From: Blastobasis lacticolella
Taxonomy: Eukaryota; Arthropoda; Insecta; Lepidoptera; Blastobasidae
Reading direction: 5' to 3'
DNA length: 64,000 nt
Assembly (NCBI GenBank): GCA_905147135.1
Contig: LR990057.1
Coordinates: forward strand, 3,658,001 to 3,722,000
Each line of letters opens with the position of its first letter. Position 1 is the stretch's first letter. Below, piece by piece: positions 31,396 to 42,334 of the stretch. Position numbers and translations under genes: made by a program. The notes under the pieces are model-generated. The model saw nothing but the letters and a program-made list of their open reading frames with translations, was not told the DNA's origin and made no database searches.

Positions 31396-33200
31396 GCCCT
31401 CTCAAAAGACCCCATTTCGACTAGTATTATAGTTAGGGAGGCGAGGTAGCTAAATGGCGTAATTCAACGGCGCCGTCGAGACCTATCAAAATCGAAAGAT
31501 AAAATAATTTCGAAAAGAAAAGCTCGTATGGCAAAAACCATTTTAGCGGTGGGTTTGGCGTGTACGGTTTTTCAAAAATGTTAAAAAAAACAGTTACTTG
31601 GGCATTCTCGAGCGCGTCAGATATTCATACTACGTATGCCCCGAGTGCCTCTGATAACAACGGTATACTAATCTGCCGGTTTGCGTGGTGGGGGTAGGCA
31701 TATAAAGTAGTCAAAAATGCAAAAAAAAAAAAATTTACTCGAGCGCGTCAGATTTTCGGAAGGGGTGTTAAGTAGGCCCCAAGGAAGCTCCCTTTAAAAA
31801 AACTGACGATTTCGGCGTGACGATAAGTTACGATAAATTTTTGAAAATGCAAAAAAAAAAAGTTTTTTTGAAATACTCGAGCGCGTCAGATTTTCATAGG
31901 GGAGGTTTATCTCGGTATCCTGAAAGCATATTTTTTTAATCTGACAAAAATGTTGGTGGGTTCTCTTAATCTGACCGAAAAAGGTTTTTTGGTTTCTTTC
32001 TTTTCCTTTCTTTCTCCTTGATAAAATGGGGAATTTAAGAATGACAATGAAGCGATAGATACAACCAACGTAAATGTAGATGAAATGTAGTACGAAGTGT
32101 ATTATTTATTGTATAAAAAAATGAAATGATATAAAAATTGGATTATAATTGTATTGTTATGTATGATCTTTACATTTTTGCTCAATACAATTCATCTTCT
32201 TCTTCTTCTAAAGATGTAAAGAGACCTTTTTTGTGTAAAATAAAATTACCTTTTTTGTTTATTTAAACTTTTTTTTTGTAAAATGTATCGTTCGCGACTT
32301 ATATGCCGTAACGCGTTCTTAGGAAGACGAAATGGCTCCTCCACACTTCCGGTCATGCGGAAACCGGCAGATTTTGTATTTTTAGTAAGTTTTAGATTAT
32401 ATTCTTCAAAATAAAAATAAAAAAAATCGCGCTCGAGAATGCCGGATTAACGTTTTTTTTTTACAAGTTCGCGACCCTATAACTCGGCGGCGTCAAGGAC
32501 TTATCGTCAGATTAGTTAAATTTAGTCTTTAAACACTAAAATCAACCCCCAATATCTTAATCTGACGCGCTCGAGTATTTCAGACTATCCATTTTTTTTT
32601 ACTAATCTGATCGTCTATCCTAGGCGCGCGTCACTACATATAGAGCTAAATACTTTACAAGGTTGTTCTATTAGGTCTAAGGTATCTCTCATATCTTAAA
32701 CTGCCACGCTCGAGTATTGCCGAAAATTCCCCTATTCGCCTCCCTAACTATTAGATTGTCGTCACACACACCACATTGATATCGGCTGGAAGTTGCGTTA
32801 GGAGCATCACATCGTATGCGAGATTCCACCGCAGAGGACGTACAACCGACCCCTGAGGAACCCCGTAAACGACCTCTCACTGCTCGACTTGGCCGTCTCT
32901 ATCTACGCAACGGATCCTTCTCTGGGAAAGACAGTACTCTATTACAGCCCGGAGATAATTTGGGGTTTCTTGCCTCCAGAATCGCACCCCAGGAGAGAGT
33001 TGAAGGCATTGACGATGTATATGCTGATAGCCAAAACTACTTTCCCCTGGGAGACTGCCTCTTCAGCCACGTGGAAGGATCGCGTCCATAACTGTTGAGT
33101 AACCCTGCTTGAAACCAAATTTCATCATCGATAGATCCGGTCCGGTGTCCCGCAGGTGCTCATTGATGCAGATGGCGACGATCTGCTCAAATACCTTTCC
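31396..33200 (-). pseudogene. R1-like non-LTR RT remnant, split by a DNA transposon
   Basis: Read on the - strand from 33200 down: KVFEQIVAI, then a GFKQGYSTVMDA block (FGFRxGxST type), VLAIS.YIVNAFNS, and YGVPQGSVV at 32847-32870. The catalytic region follows as CDDN at about 32758-32772, with the Tyr-Ala replaced. It is cut at 32750 by the element 31430-32750 and continues at 31429-31396, where the frame stays open across the empty site. Stops and frameshifts make it non-functional. Lepidopteran R1/Jockey-group RTs share this motif series. Its 5' side meets an oppositely oriented LINE remnant near 33200. Confidence 0.75.
31430..32750. mobile_element. 1321-bp non-autonomous DNA transposon with mirror motif arrays
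   Basis: Terminal inverted repeats of 15 bp: tagttagggaggcga (31430-31444) and its reverse complement (32736-32750). The flanking 3-bp duplication is TTA (31427-31429 and 32751-32753). Excision restores an open RT frame, which confirms the ends. The left half has three copies of ctcgagcgcgtcagat (31607, 31738, 31876). The right half has three in reverse orientation (about 32428 partial, 32560, 32699 diverged). Neighbouring copies are spaced 131-139 bp, and AATCTGAC occurs additionally between them. No coding capacity. TTA/TAA targets suggest PIF/Harbinger, but the terminus sequence alone does not prove it. Confidence 0.85.
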
Positions 33201-33204
33201 CTCT

Positions 33205-34440
33205 ATATATCATTTCGATGTCGATGATATTGATGGTGCTGTCAACTACTTCAACGCTGTTCTTGCCAGTGTTTGCAATCGGGCAAGAGACTATGGTCTG
33301 CTTGTTAACCCAAATAAATCGAAGGTGATGTTGGTTGGCAGTACCTATATGTAAAAGCGATTAAGTATGTCAACATTGCGCTCGGTTATATATGATGGCT
33401 CAATTATCCCATATACAACAACTGCCAAAAATCTGGGGGTAGTTCTGGACACAAACTTGTCATGGGCGTCTCAAGTAAGCAATGGCAGCAGAAGGGTTCA
33501 CCACACACTGCACTCACTTAAGCGTCTCCAATATTTTCTGCCCTTGAATGCTAAGATCTCTCTCATCCAAACACTAATTCCTCCCTTGTTAGACTACGCC
33601 GACTCCTGTTATCTCGACGCTACGGAAGAATTATTGAATAAGCTTGAGCGGCTCCAACATTTTGGTATACGGTTTATATTTGGCGTACGCAAGTACGACC
33701 ACATCTCCCAATTTCGGGCACAACTCAAGTGGCTTCCAATCCGCCTTCGCAGGAATATTCACATCCTTTGTCTCCTTTATAATATCCTCTATAATCCTCG
33801 AGCTCCTTCCTAATTTCGTGGCCGTTTTAATTTTTCCCGTTCCTAAGACTCTCTAGCGTCAAGGCACTGCTCTCTATTCCTCCTCGTCACTCCGAATGTT
33901 ATTCTAACTCCTTTTCTGTTCATGCGGCTAGATTGTGGAATTTGCTGCCATATAGCTGTCCTTCGCCTGATACGTTTAAAAAACGAGTAAAAGAGCTCTA
34001 TCTTTCCATTTGTTATTCATGATATATGTATATATGTTATTTTTAAGATCTAATGTTATTAAATGCGTCGCAATTAATGATTTATTTTAGGTAGCGAAAT
34101 TATGAAGTCATTTTGGCGGGGATGTTTCTTGGGGAAAGTTGTTCAGTTTCATGGGTAGAATATGCAGTTTCAATTAATGGTAGCGGTCTTTTTACACCCT
34201 GTATATTATATATTTATATTATTTATATTTGTATGTATGTATATATATATGTATGTATGTACTATGTATTGTGTATGTATTTATATTTCGTTGTACTATA
34301 GTAGATAAGTAAATTTAAGGTGCACGCCATCTGGCTCTCGATTTTGTCCTCTCTCTTCCGTTGGTCGGCTGGAAGATATTTCTTTAGAAATAAGCTGTAC
34401 CTGTTGTGATTTAATTTGTTGTGTTAATTTTGTATACTCT
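33205..34440 (+). pseudogene. CR1/Jockey-group LINE, RT end plus 3' UTR
   Basis: From about 33205 the frame reads HFDVDDIDGAVNYFN and GLLVNPNKSKVMLVGS, the region just after the RT catalytic motif. A stop and frameshift follow near 33352. Then come KNLGVVLDTNLSW, LIPPLLDYADSCY, LNKLERLQ and, in another frame, RLWNLLP and DTFKKRVKELYLS ending at a stop near 34020. The 3' UTR runs to about 34440 and includes TATG microsatellites. The element is 5'-truncated, with its catalytic motif missing, and is inactive. Confidence 0.75.
34218..34290 (+). repeat. TATG/TA microsatellite
   Basis: Run of gtatgtatgtatatatatat and similar units inside the LINE 3' UTR. Confidence 0.7.
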
Positions 34441-34451
34441 TTTTTTATATA

Positions 34452-34690
34452 TATCATACGGTAGGCAAACACGCAAGCGTGCCATCTGATGGAAAACGGT
34501 CACCACTGCCTATAGACATTAGCAACACCAAGTGTATCGCCAATGCGTTGCCTACCTCTGTAGCACGTTGCTCTGGCAGCAAAACAGACAAATACCCCTC
34601 CACTGCCAAAGCCACGGTTCCCCGAATCCCCACCCCATGGAGCACTGGAGACCTTACTCACCGGCAGAAACACAATACTATTTAAAAGAG
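34452..34690 (+). repeat. Dispersed repeat E
   Basis: Best and longest + copy in the window: cggtaggcaaacacgcaagc, accactgcctatagacatta, caatgcgttgcctacctctg, then ccctccactgccaaagccac. Short open frames on both strands across it arise from the repeat. Confidence 0.6.
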
Positions 34691-34789
34691 TATTGTTTAG
34701 CTGCGGTATTCTGTAAGGTGGAGGTACTTCCTCGGGCGACTCCAATTGGAACGGGATACCCCGCTATGCCCTAAATCTCTTACTATTTA

Positions 34790-34985
34790 TTGTGCACAAT
34801 AAATGTTAAATAAATAAATAAATACCCTACTCCTACCCTATACCTACCAGACACCTACCCTACACTTACTCTATACCTACCCTACCTCTAGCTATCCTTG
34901 TGTTTCCTAACATAAAATAGGTTCAGTAGTTTTTGAATTTATTCATTACGAACGAAAATACAAGTCTTTTCTCTTTATAATATTA
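34790..34985 (-). mobile_element. Degenerate Helitron-like unit with CCTAC repeats
   Basis: Contains ccctactcctaccctatacc and similar degenerate 11-bp-type repeats (34823-34892), then aggttcagtagtttttgaat. It lies directly left of two better-preserved Helitron-like units and seems to be an older relative. Confidence 0.4.
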
Positions 34986-35226
34986 CTAGCGGACCCGACA
35001 GACGTTGTCCTGTCTACACGTCTTTAATTTGAAAATTTCAAACTTTTTTTAATAAGCTAAAACATTCTGGACCATTTTGAATCTAATTGAATCTAATCAA
35101 AATTGTGAATCTAAACCATTCCCAGATCCCCTTGAACACACACAAAAAATTTCATCAAAATCGGTCCAGTCGTTTGAGAGAAGTTCAGTGACATACACAC
35201 TCACAGAAAAATTATATATATAAAGA
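34986..35226 (-). mobile_element. Helitron-like element, unit 1 of a tandem pair
   Basis: On the - strand it starts TCtttatatatataattt and ends with a GACAG/CTGTC hairpin, GGGTCCG and CTAG followed by T. Its first ~155 bases match unit 2 with only one or two differences. No protein is encoded. Confidence 0.65.
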
Positions 35227-35229
35227 AGA

Positions 35230-35979
35230 CTAGTGGACCCGGCGCGACTTCGTTCGCGTAGCGTTCTAACCCTACACCTACCCTACACCTACCCTACACC
35301 TACCCTACACCTACCCTACACCTACCCTACACCTACCCTACACCTACCCTACACCTACCCTACACCTACCCTACACCTACCCTACACCTACCCTACACCT
35401 ACCCTACATCTACCCTACACCTACCCTACACCTACCTTACACCTACCCTACACCTACCTTACACCTACCCTACACCTACCCTACACCTACCTTACACCTA
35501 CCCTACACCTACCCTACACCTACCCTACACCTACCCTACACCTACCTTACACCTACCCTACACCTACCTTACACCTACCCTACAACTACCCTACACCTAC
35601 CCTACACCTACCCTACACCTACCCTACACCTACCTTACACCTACCCTACACCTACCCTACACCTACCCTACACCTACCCTACACCTACCCTACACCTACC
35701 CTACACCTACCCTACACCTACCCTACACCTACCCTACACCAAAGTTAATGATCCTAAAGTTAATGATCCGCGCAATAACATTTTATCCGAATCCAAAAGT
35801 CTATTTACCATTTAAGTCTAAATACCATTTTGAATCTAATTGAATCTAATCAAAATTGTGAATCTAAACCATTCCCAGATCCCCTTGAACACACACAAAA
35901 AATTTCATCAAAATCGGTCCAGTCGTTTGAGAGAAGTTCAGTGACATACACACTCACAGAAGAATTATATATATAAAGA
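35230..35979 (-). mobile_element. Helitron-like element, unit 2, with minisatellite
   Basis: On the - strand it begins A|TCtttatatatataattc and ends in a CGCGA/TCGCG hairpin, GGGTCCA and CTAG|T, which matches the Helitron rule of insertion between A and T. A long 11-bp tandem array occupies its 3' part (35270-35740). It lies 3 bp from unit 1 in the same orientation. Confidence 0.68.
35270..35740 (+). repeat. Minisatellite, (CCCTACACCTA)n, about 43 copies
   Basis: Near-perfect 11-bp tandem array. CCTT variants occur at 35435, 35457, 35490, 35545, 35567 and 35633; the 35435/35457 pair recurs 110 bp later as 35545/35567, pointing to duplication of a ten-unit block. One unit has tacatc (about 35406) and one acaacta (about 35583). 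The 171-residue open frame across the array is an artefact of 11 x 3 = 33 nt periodicity and is not a gene. Confidence 0.95.
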
Positions 35980-35984
35980 TTATT

Positions 35985-36612
35985 GGTATAGATTTGGCTA
36001 CTATATCTTTTACCAACAGTATACATACCCATGTATAGTATTTGGACCCAAAATATACTATGTTGCATAGTAGATACTCTAATCCTATAATGACCGGTTC
36101 CAATACAAAAAACCGCCATCGTTTTCGAGTACCGGCTCTGGCGAGTTATTATTCATAATAATAGTACTTTCCACCAACAAGGCTAGGTCTAGGTACTAAA
36201 TCCACTTCAGATATTTTAGAATATTTTGGCTGCATGGTTGTGACTGTAAATTCGGCCTTAAGCCAGGACAGTGCTGCGTGACTTTCTAGGATTCGATATA
36301 GGCTCTACATACTTCTTCTATTCCTTTATTTAACTTTGGTAGTGTGTAACAACGACCAGGTCCTGTACTGCACATACAATACAAAGAGAACTCCGAAGCG
36401 TGCTAATGCACAGGGTCCTTCGGATCCACGTAACGTTTGGATGACGTCTTGAGAAATCTAAAGTGCGTATCGTTCTTTCTCCAGCTGAATCCTGCCATTT
36501 CTCGGTGGCAAAAACAAAGAGTTACACTGTTACAACTTTATGCATGACTAGTTTTTGCCCCTCTGCGATTCGTCGCAATCATCGTCGCGTTCGTCGAAAT
36601 CGTTTTAAGGCA
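35985..36612. other. Non-coding, nothing recognised
   Basis: No assignable feature. Confidence 0.3.
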
Positions 36613-36613
36613 G

Positions 36614-36827
36614 AGCGTCGGTGGCCGGGCGGTTGAGTATCCGACTCGTAAGCGAGACGTACAACCTGAAACTTGCAAAAACTGGTCAGGTTCCCCTGGT
36701 AGAAGGGTCATGGAGGTCAGATGGTAGTCGCTCCACTGTAATAACCTGATCGCCAAATCCTGGATCATGGTCAAGGCGGACCCCGGGCTCTCGTGCTCGA
36801 GAGCACAACCGGGACATAAGATGATTT
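36614..36827 (+). mobile_element. SINE-A, head and 3' body with internal deletion
   Basis: gcgtcggtggccgggcggtt and ccgactcgtaagcgagac form part of the tRNA-like head, then it jumps past the B box to aactggtcaggttcccctgg and ends ggacataagatgattt. Confidence 0.75.
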
Positions 36828-36899
36828 TATCTTTTTCCGGAGCCACCATTTTAAATTACCTCCCTAATGTATGAAAGCTAGGTTCTACATCAGATGTTG

Positions 36900-37015
36900 C
36901 AGTTTCCAAAATCCATTATACTCTATATGTTAATTAGGCTTAATAGCTATACAACAAAAGGGTGTCATTCAAATACGTTCAGTAAATCCGGAGATTAGCG
37001 TGTACAAACAGACAA
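36900..37015 (-). mobile_element. Helitron-like family fragment
   Basis: ccggagattagcgtgtacaa on + is the reverse complement of the block at 2110-2130 in the element ending at 2364. Confidence 0.4.
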
Positions 37016-37019
37016 TCAA

Positions 37020-38675
37020 ATTGTAAAATTCTTATCTTATTACTTATTATGTTTTGTGGGTGTTTAGGTTAGTTTTTAAGAATTGCTACATCTTGTGGGT
37101 ACTTCAATAAATACTCAGTCGATGATTAACCGCAGTTTGATTGAGTCGATATTGACCTATAATGTTATGGACTGTAATTTAATTTCAATTCAATTTTAAT
37201 TTATACATAACTTGTAAAATTTTGAATTTTATGCAATAAAGAGTATTTGAGTGCCTATTCCTAGATATCTCAATTAGAATAGAATAGAATAATAATTTAT
37301 TCAACATTTACATTTTTACTTACATTATATAGGTAGGTACACTGTGTAAAAAAGGTTCCAGCTCAGCATATTGCCACAGCCGAGTCTGCGACGCTGATTT
37401 TCGGCTGAAACCGGTTGATGAGATGGCGTTCGTCCATAATTAAATAAACTTTTAATTAGTAACCTTTGTTCATTAGCAACCTTAATGCTAATAATGGGTT
37501 TTTACAAACATAACAAAAATAAAAATAAACTAATTTAACATATTAATTAAATATGTCTTAATTAAGGGCGTGTGTGTGGTGTGTATATGTGTGTTGTGTG
37601 TAAGTAATAATATCCTTAAATTTAAAATAGTGACATGTAATACTATTATTATTGACAATACTTAAAACATAAATGAGACTCTAAATATCTAAATGAGTCT
37701 AAAATGAGATACATATAAAACGCGCTTTAATGTTACGTACAGAAATATGTCTATACATAACCTATCGTAGATCCAATGTGATTGTTAAAAATTATATTGT
37801 AGACTAGAAATTGAAACGGAGTTACGCAGCAGCCAATTGCACTCTTAAAAATTTTCTTTTATTTTTACTTTGAAAGTGTGGATTCTTCACCCATAATATT
37901 ATTTTTTTGTAAATATATAAAAAGACACACTCTTTTACTGTTTTATTATATGTATAGATACGCAAGCTAAGGCTTTTTAATGACCGACTGTCGTCCCGCG
38001 GCCCTGCTAACAACCAGCCACCAAGGCCTAACCTCTCAGGCATGGTGACAATATGCGCTTCTCAAGCTAATGATAGATATTGAAATGCAATACCATGTGC
38101 GCACGGGGCCTAGGAGAACGCCATACAACCGTATATTTTTTCTTCCCTAGTGGAACCAGCGGGGAAGAGTCGGGGGTCTTTTTCTCAGCATCGCATAGTA
38201 TCCCATGACTAAGTAGAGATATTCTGTAACATGACTCAGAGACGTCCTAGTCCTAATGTATCAGGACTTCTCCCATACATACTGAGAGACCCAGCGTTGC
38301 TCGGGTATTCGCTGGAAAACCAAAGCGCTAATTATCTATGAGGTCCTGCCTGTGGTGTCCTCATAAAAAGCGACTGTGGATACACAGAGGGGTTTTAGTG
38401 GGTAGGGTCCATTTCGGGCAAACCCAAATCCACGACACTCCCTTGCGTGACGGGGTATATTTCGAAGATATCCCCCATTAAAAAAAGGTACTCATATGGG
38501 AATGGAAACAATAACAAAAAATCATACTAGTAGTGACCTCTAACAAGTTGTTGTCTGAACCATGTATCTACTATTTCCGAGATTGAAATCTACCTACGTC
38601 AAAGCGCCGCCGTTTACACTGTGGAGTTTGAACGCGTACCTATTCGTACGTTACGGGAGTTTCGCACGAATGAGG
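37020..38675. other. Non-coding; GC-rich unknown patch 37980-38480
   Basis: LINE-like 3' end signals occur near 37225 (ttatgcaataaagagtattt) and AATAG repeats at 37275-37295. The 37980-38480 patch (ggggttttagtgggtagggt; atttcgggcaaacccaaatc) is GC-rich and repeat-like, but no frame or family could be assigned. Confidence 0.35.
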
Positions 38676-38678
38676 AGT

Positions 38679-38878
38679 CATCATCACAGCCCGTAACAGC
38701 CCACTGCAGGGCTTAGGGCCTCTCCCACGAAAGGGGAGGTTATTGCCATAATCTCCACGCTGGGCAGGCGGGTTGGAGATCGCAGTGTTTAAATACAACA
38801 ATGGAAAATGCTGCTGCCCATTTTCCAGACTACGGAGACTCTTGATCAGTTGCCTCGAAAACATTAGTCGCCTTGTAC
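38679..38878 (-). mobile_element. SINE-B, 5'-truncated
   Basis: Reverse-orientation copy from catcatcacagcccgtaaca to cgaaaacattagtcgccttg. The first ~50 bases of the family are missing. Confidence 0.8.
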
Positions 38879-38879
38879 C

Positions 38880-41180
38880 GAACCTTGAACCGAATGATGA
38901 CTGCGCTCACAAAATTCCGAAAACACAAAAAGACCCTTGTTTGATTAAAAATAATTTCGGAGTTAATCGGAACAATCACCGACAATCATAAGAACCTACC
39001 TACTTATCTCACACATTTATACAGAAAATCCACCAAAACTTGTTTGTTTAATTTATTCATTTGGTGAGGTTTACTGAATTTTTTTTTTAAATGTGCACCG
39101 TGAAACAGTTCCAATGGCGAGAATTTCTCACGAAGTGCGGATTTTTTATTGATCGTAACTGTATTTAGTATAAGTCACGTCGTTTTGGCTATCTACAGCC
39201 TTTGTGTAGCCTTAATTTCTCCCGCCGTACGATACGCATTCAAAGTGCAACCGGCGGTATTCGTTCGTGCAAATGTCATTCGTGAGAATCGTACGATCGG
39301 TCATTGCTTCACCTGCGAAGTTTACCAAGCTATCACCGCAACAAGTACTAAATTCCGAAAACTTTGTATAGATGGCGCTTGACTATGAATTGTTAGTTAC
39401 TATTGAACATACTAGATGGTAGCATACGCTACGATGCAAAATTTATCAAGTAAAAAAGAAGGGTTCTATTCTGAAAGAAGTAAGACAGTGGTCTGAATCG
39501 GTCTGATGGACGGTTTTGATTTAATTTAATTTTTGTATTTATGCAGGTGATTTTTAAATTGATGGGCCGCAAGTGATTCAAAAATTTTATTCAAATAAAC
39601 AGAAACTCTATTTCACATTCGGTACTTGTGTACTAAGTTTCAATTTTTTTTTCTGTACTTTCTATAACACCATTGCGTGGGATTGTCTGTGGAGGACAGG
39701 ATCACGTTTCTATGAGCCTCAGCCGAGGAATTCGAATGGAGGAAGAGGACACAACTTTTTTTTTTCTATAGCCTTGCTTTTGAAGTCAGCTCACCTGATA
39801 GAAAGCGACGTTGAGGTCGAAGTGTAGCATGCTTGTCTAGAAGATACCTATTCACTCTTGACTTGAAGACCCCAATATGAATGCTGCCGCAATCAGCTGT
39901 AAACTGCGGAATTAGTTGACTTTTAGGAGGAATTAAGAAGCTAGATTAGCTTAACTCTTTAAAGTTCCATCCACCACCACTATCTATGGCGGATAACTAA
40001 CGTAGGTATGTTTTTCAAGGACCTCCCTGTCTGTTGGAGTTAAAAATTGGATATACATACAAAATATATCTAGACAAAACAATTGCTTTATTTATTTATT
40101 ATAAAGGATTGCCAAGTGAGTCAGCAATGTTACATGGTAAAGATTCTATACATTGTTTCTAATTTCCACCTTGATAACAGGCAACCACAACTGATTAATT
40201 ATGAATCTTTAATTGCTTTAGAATTGCTTTGGAACGTTAAAATAACTTAAATATTTATAACGCTTTCTTTATCGGACTCTTATTTTTTATTGCTATGATG
40301 TCAGACGGCAAACTATTGATACGGTAGGCGTTTTTTAACAATACGATCTCCGTAATAGTAACTGACTTTAGGTACAACGTATATGCCATCTGGCACCGCT
40401 ATTCCACACAGACCAGACTTCAATTTTACACAACTCGTTTCTTGGCGATAAAAGCCCAGCCTTTTGTCAGGTGTCGGTCATCATATAACCAACCTTGTTA
40501 CTTGTCGTTACTATTACCTTAAGTGTACGATTTTGCCATATTTCCATGATCTCCTGAGCATAAAACTCTGTAGCATTATTGACTTACGAAGTCTCACGGT
40601 AGTCTCACGTGACCGTGTGGCATATCAGTATATCTGCAAGGTCAATGCAAGGTGACCATAAGCGTTCAGACCCCAAAGCAGATGTTTGCCGGCTCCACGT
40701 ATTGTTTAGGAACAAATACCTCTTAGCTACGGCCTCATTACAAATTCAGTGTCAATAATGCCATAGAAAGGGTCATGACCAAAAAAAGGGTCAATTTCGA
40801 CCACCTTTCCAGCGACCCCAAGTAATTATGGCCGACAATTTGCATTTTCGACCCAGTGGCTATAAATAAAAGGATTCGGCGTACAGTAAATAGGAAGATT
40901 GCGATTTCTATTCGCTGTTAGATAGGGTCAGTTTGACAATGACCTTTTGTGCGGAGCGATTTTTTGTGGAGGGCAGCTGATGTAACGTACTTGCTCGAAT
41001 AATTTGGTGGCGACCTAATTATTATTTTTAGGTCGAAGTAAAAAAAACTTATACGAATACACTAATCTTAGCGTTGGAATATTAAAGTATTATTTCGTTT
41101 CAAACGGATATGTAGCTATGAGACTTAGAAATGGAGAACCGCCGCTTTTGAGTAGTGATGATTAGGGGTATTATTAGAGG
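38880..41180. other. Non-coding, nothing recognised
   Basis: A CpG-rich patch at 39180-39380 has no reading frame I recognise. No shared repeat was found. Confidence 0.3.
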
Positions 41181-41183
41181 AAA

Positions 41184-41505
41184 TGTTGGTGGTCCGTGGT
41201 TAGGGTATCCGACTCGTAAATAAGAGGTACCAAATTCGAATCCTGCTGCAGTCATGTACCAATGACTCTTTTCTGAGTTATGTACTTACATTAGTTGAAT
41301 GCTAACCGATGCTCTCACGGTGAGGGAAAACATCGTGATTAAACTTTAATGTGTAACCATGATCCAATCTCGTCTGGTTCCGCTGGTAGTAAGGTCACGG
41401 AGGTCAAATAGGAGTCCACTGTAATTATCTGATCTGCCAAATCCTGGATCATGATCAAGGCAGACCCCGGGCACGCGTGCGCGAGAGCGCCAAGATGATG
41501 ATGAT
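41184..41505 (+). mobile_element. SINE-A, nearly full length
   Basis: Degraded tRNA-like head (B box ATTCGAATCC), body with cacggtgagggaaaacatcg and ctgccaaatcctggatcatg, and gccaagatgatgatgat tail. Confidence 0.78.
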
Positions 41506-41644
41506 CTTTTGTCGCAATCTTAAGGTATTGTTTCTCTCATAAAATGACACACTAATCTCTAGACGTTCAGACGATCACAAAATATATTCAAAGATCTAAG
41601 AAAATCTTTTTAAAATTATTTAACCACCATCCCATAACGTAATT

Positions 41645-41711
41645 TAGTGGCGTCTTTTGGTGTCGGAGGCCAAGATCCTCTTTGGGTCGCTGAACCAGCG
41701 CAGTAAGTAAG
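41645..41711 (+). repeat. LINE-like 3' tail, repeat D
   Basis: tgtcggaggccaagatcctc and ccagcgcagtaagtaagt, as at 11391-11457. Confidence 0.5.
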
Positions 41712-42159
41712 TATTTCATAATTTACTGATATTATAATGTCAAAAATAATGCCATGTTATTTCGATAATTGTATAAAGTTGGTTTTCAAGTTTTTATATT
41801 GAAATTCATGATAATTCACCGTGTTCAATATAATACACGCGTGGAATAATTCATAAGAAATTGCTCAAATACGAATGGCATTATTAAAAGCGTGGTCTTT
41901 CGAGCAACAGTAAAACTTGTTTTTGTTATAGGTAAGTTACAAGAAGCATAGCAAACATGTCAAAATAAATAGTTTTTTGATATCTCTAAGCTTCCTGATA
42001 GTTAATATTTTAAGTATAAGAATAAATTTGTCTCTATCTCTGATCTACTATTACAAAACTGTAGAAAATCCACCTCTGTACATTGAAAATATGTTAGTAA
42101 AAATCGTCCCCGACTATCAGAGATACTGAGATGTGAGCACACGATTTTGTGGAATTGTT

Positions 42160-42332
42160 GTCTGTTTATCTATCTGTGCGGCCGCTGAATGAATTTCGAT
42201 GCGGGTTTCACTGTTTGGTAGCTTCAGGTCCAACTTGAAATCATTTTCATCTAATCCGGTTAGGTTGGATTCAAGATTTCTCCGTAGGACAAACTATATC
42301 CACGCGGACTAAGTCGCGGGCAAAAGCCAGCA
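42160..42332 (+). mobile_element. Helitron-like 3' end, diverged
   Basis: The acgcggactaagtcgcgggc hairpin and aaaagccag ending resemble the end at 2340-2364, with CTAG changed to CCAG. Confidence 0.35.
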
Positions 42333-42334
42333 AT

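Noticed and set aside
35233..35748. Long 171-residue open frame made of PTPTLHLPYTY repeats
   Set aside because: It is the translation of an 11-bp minisatellite; 33 nt is three units so one frame stays open by arithmetic. No start context, domain or splice signals.
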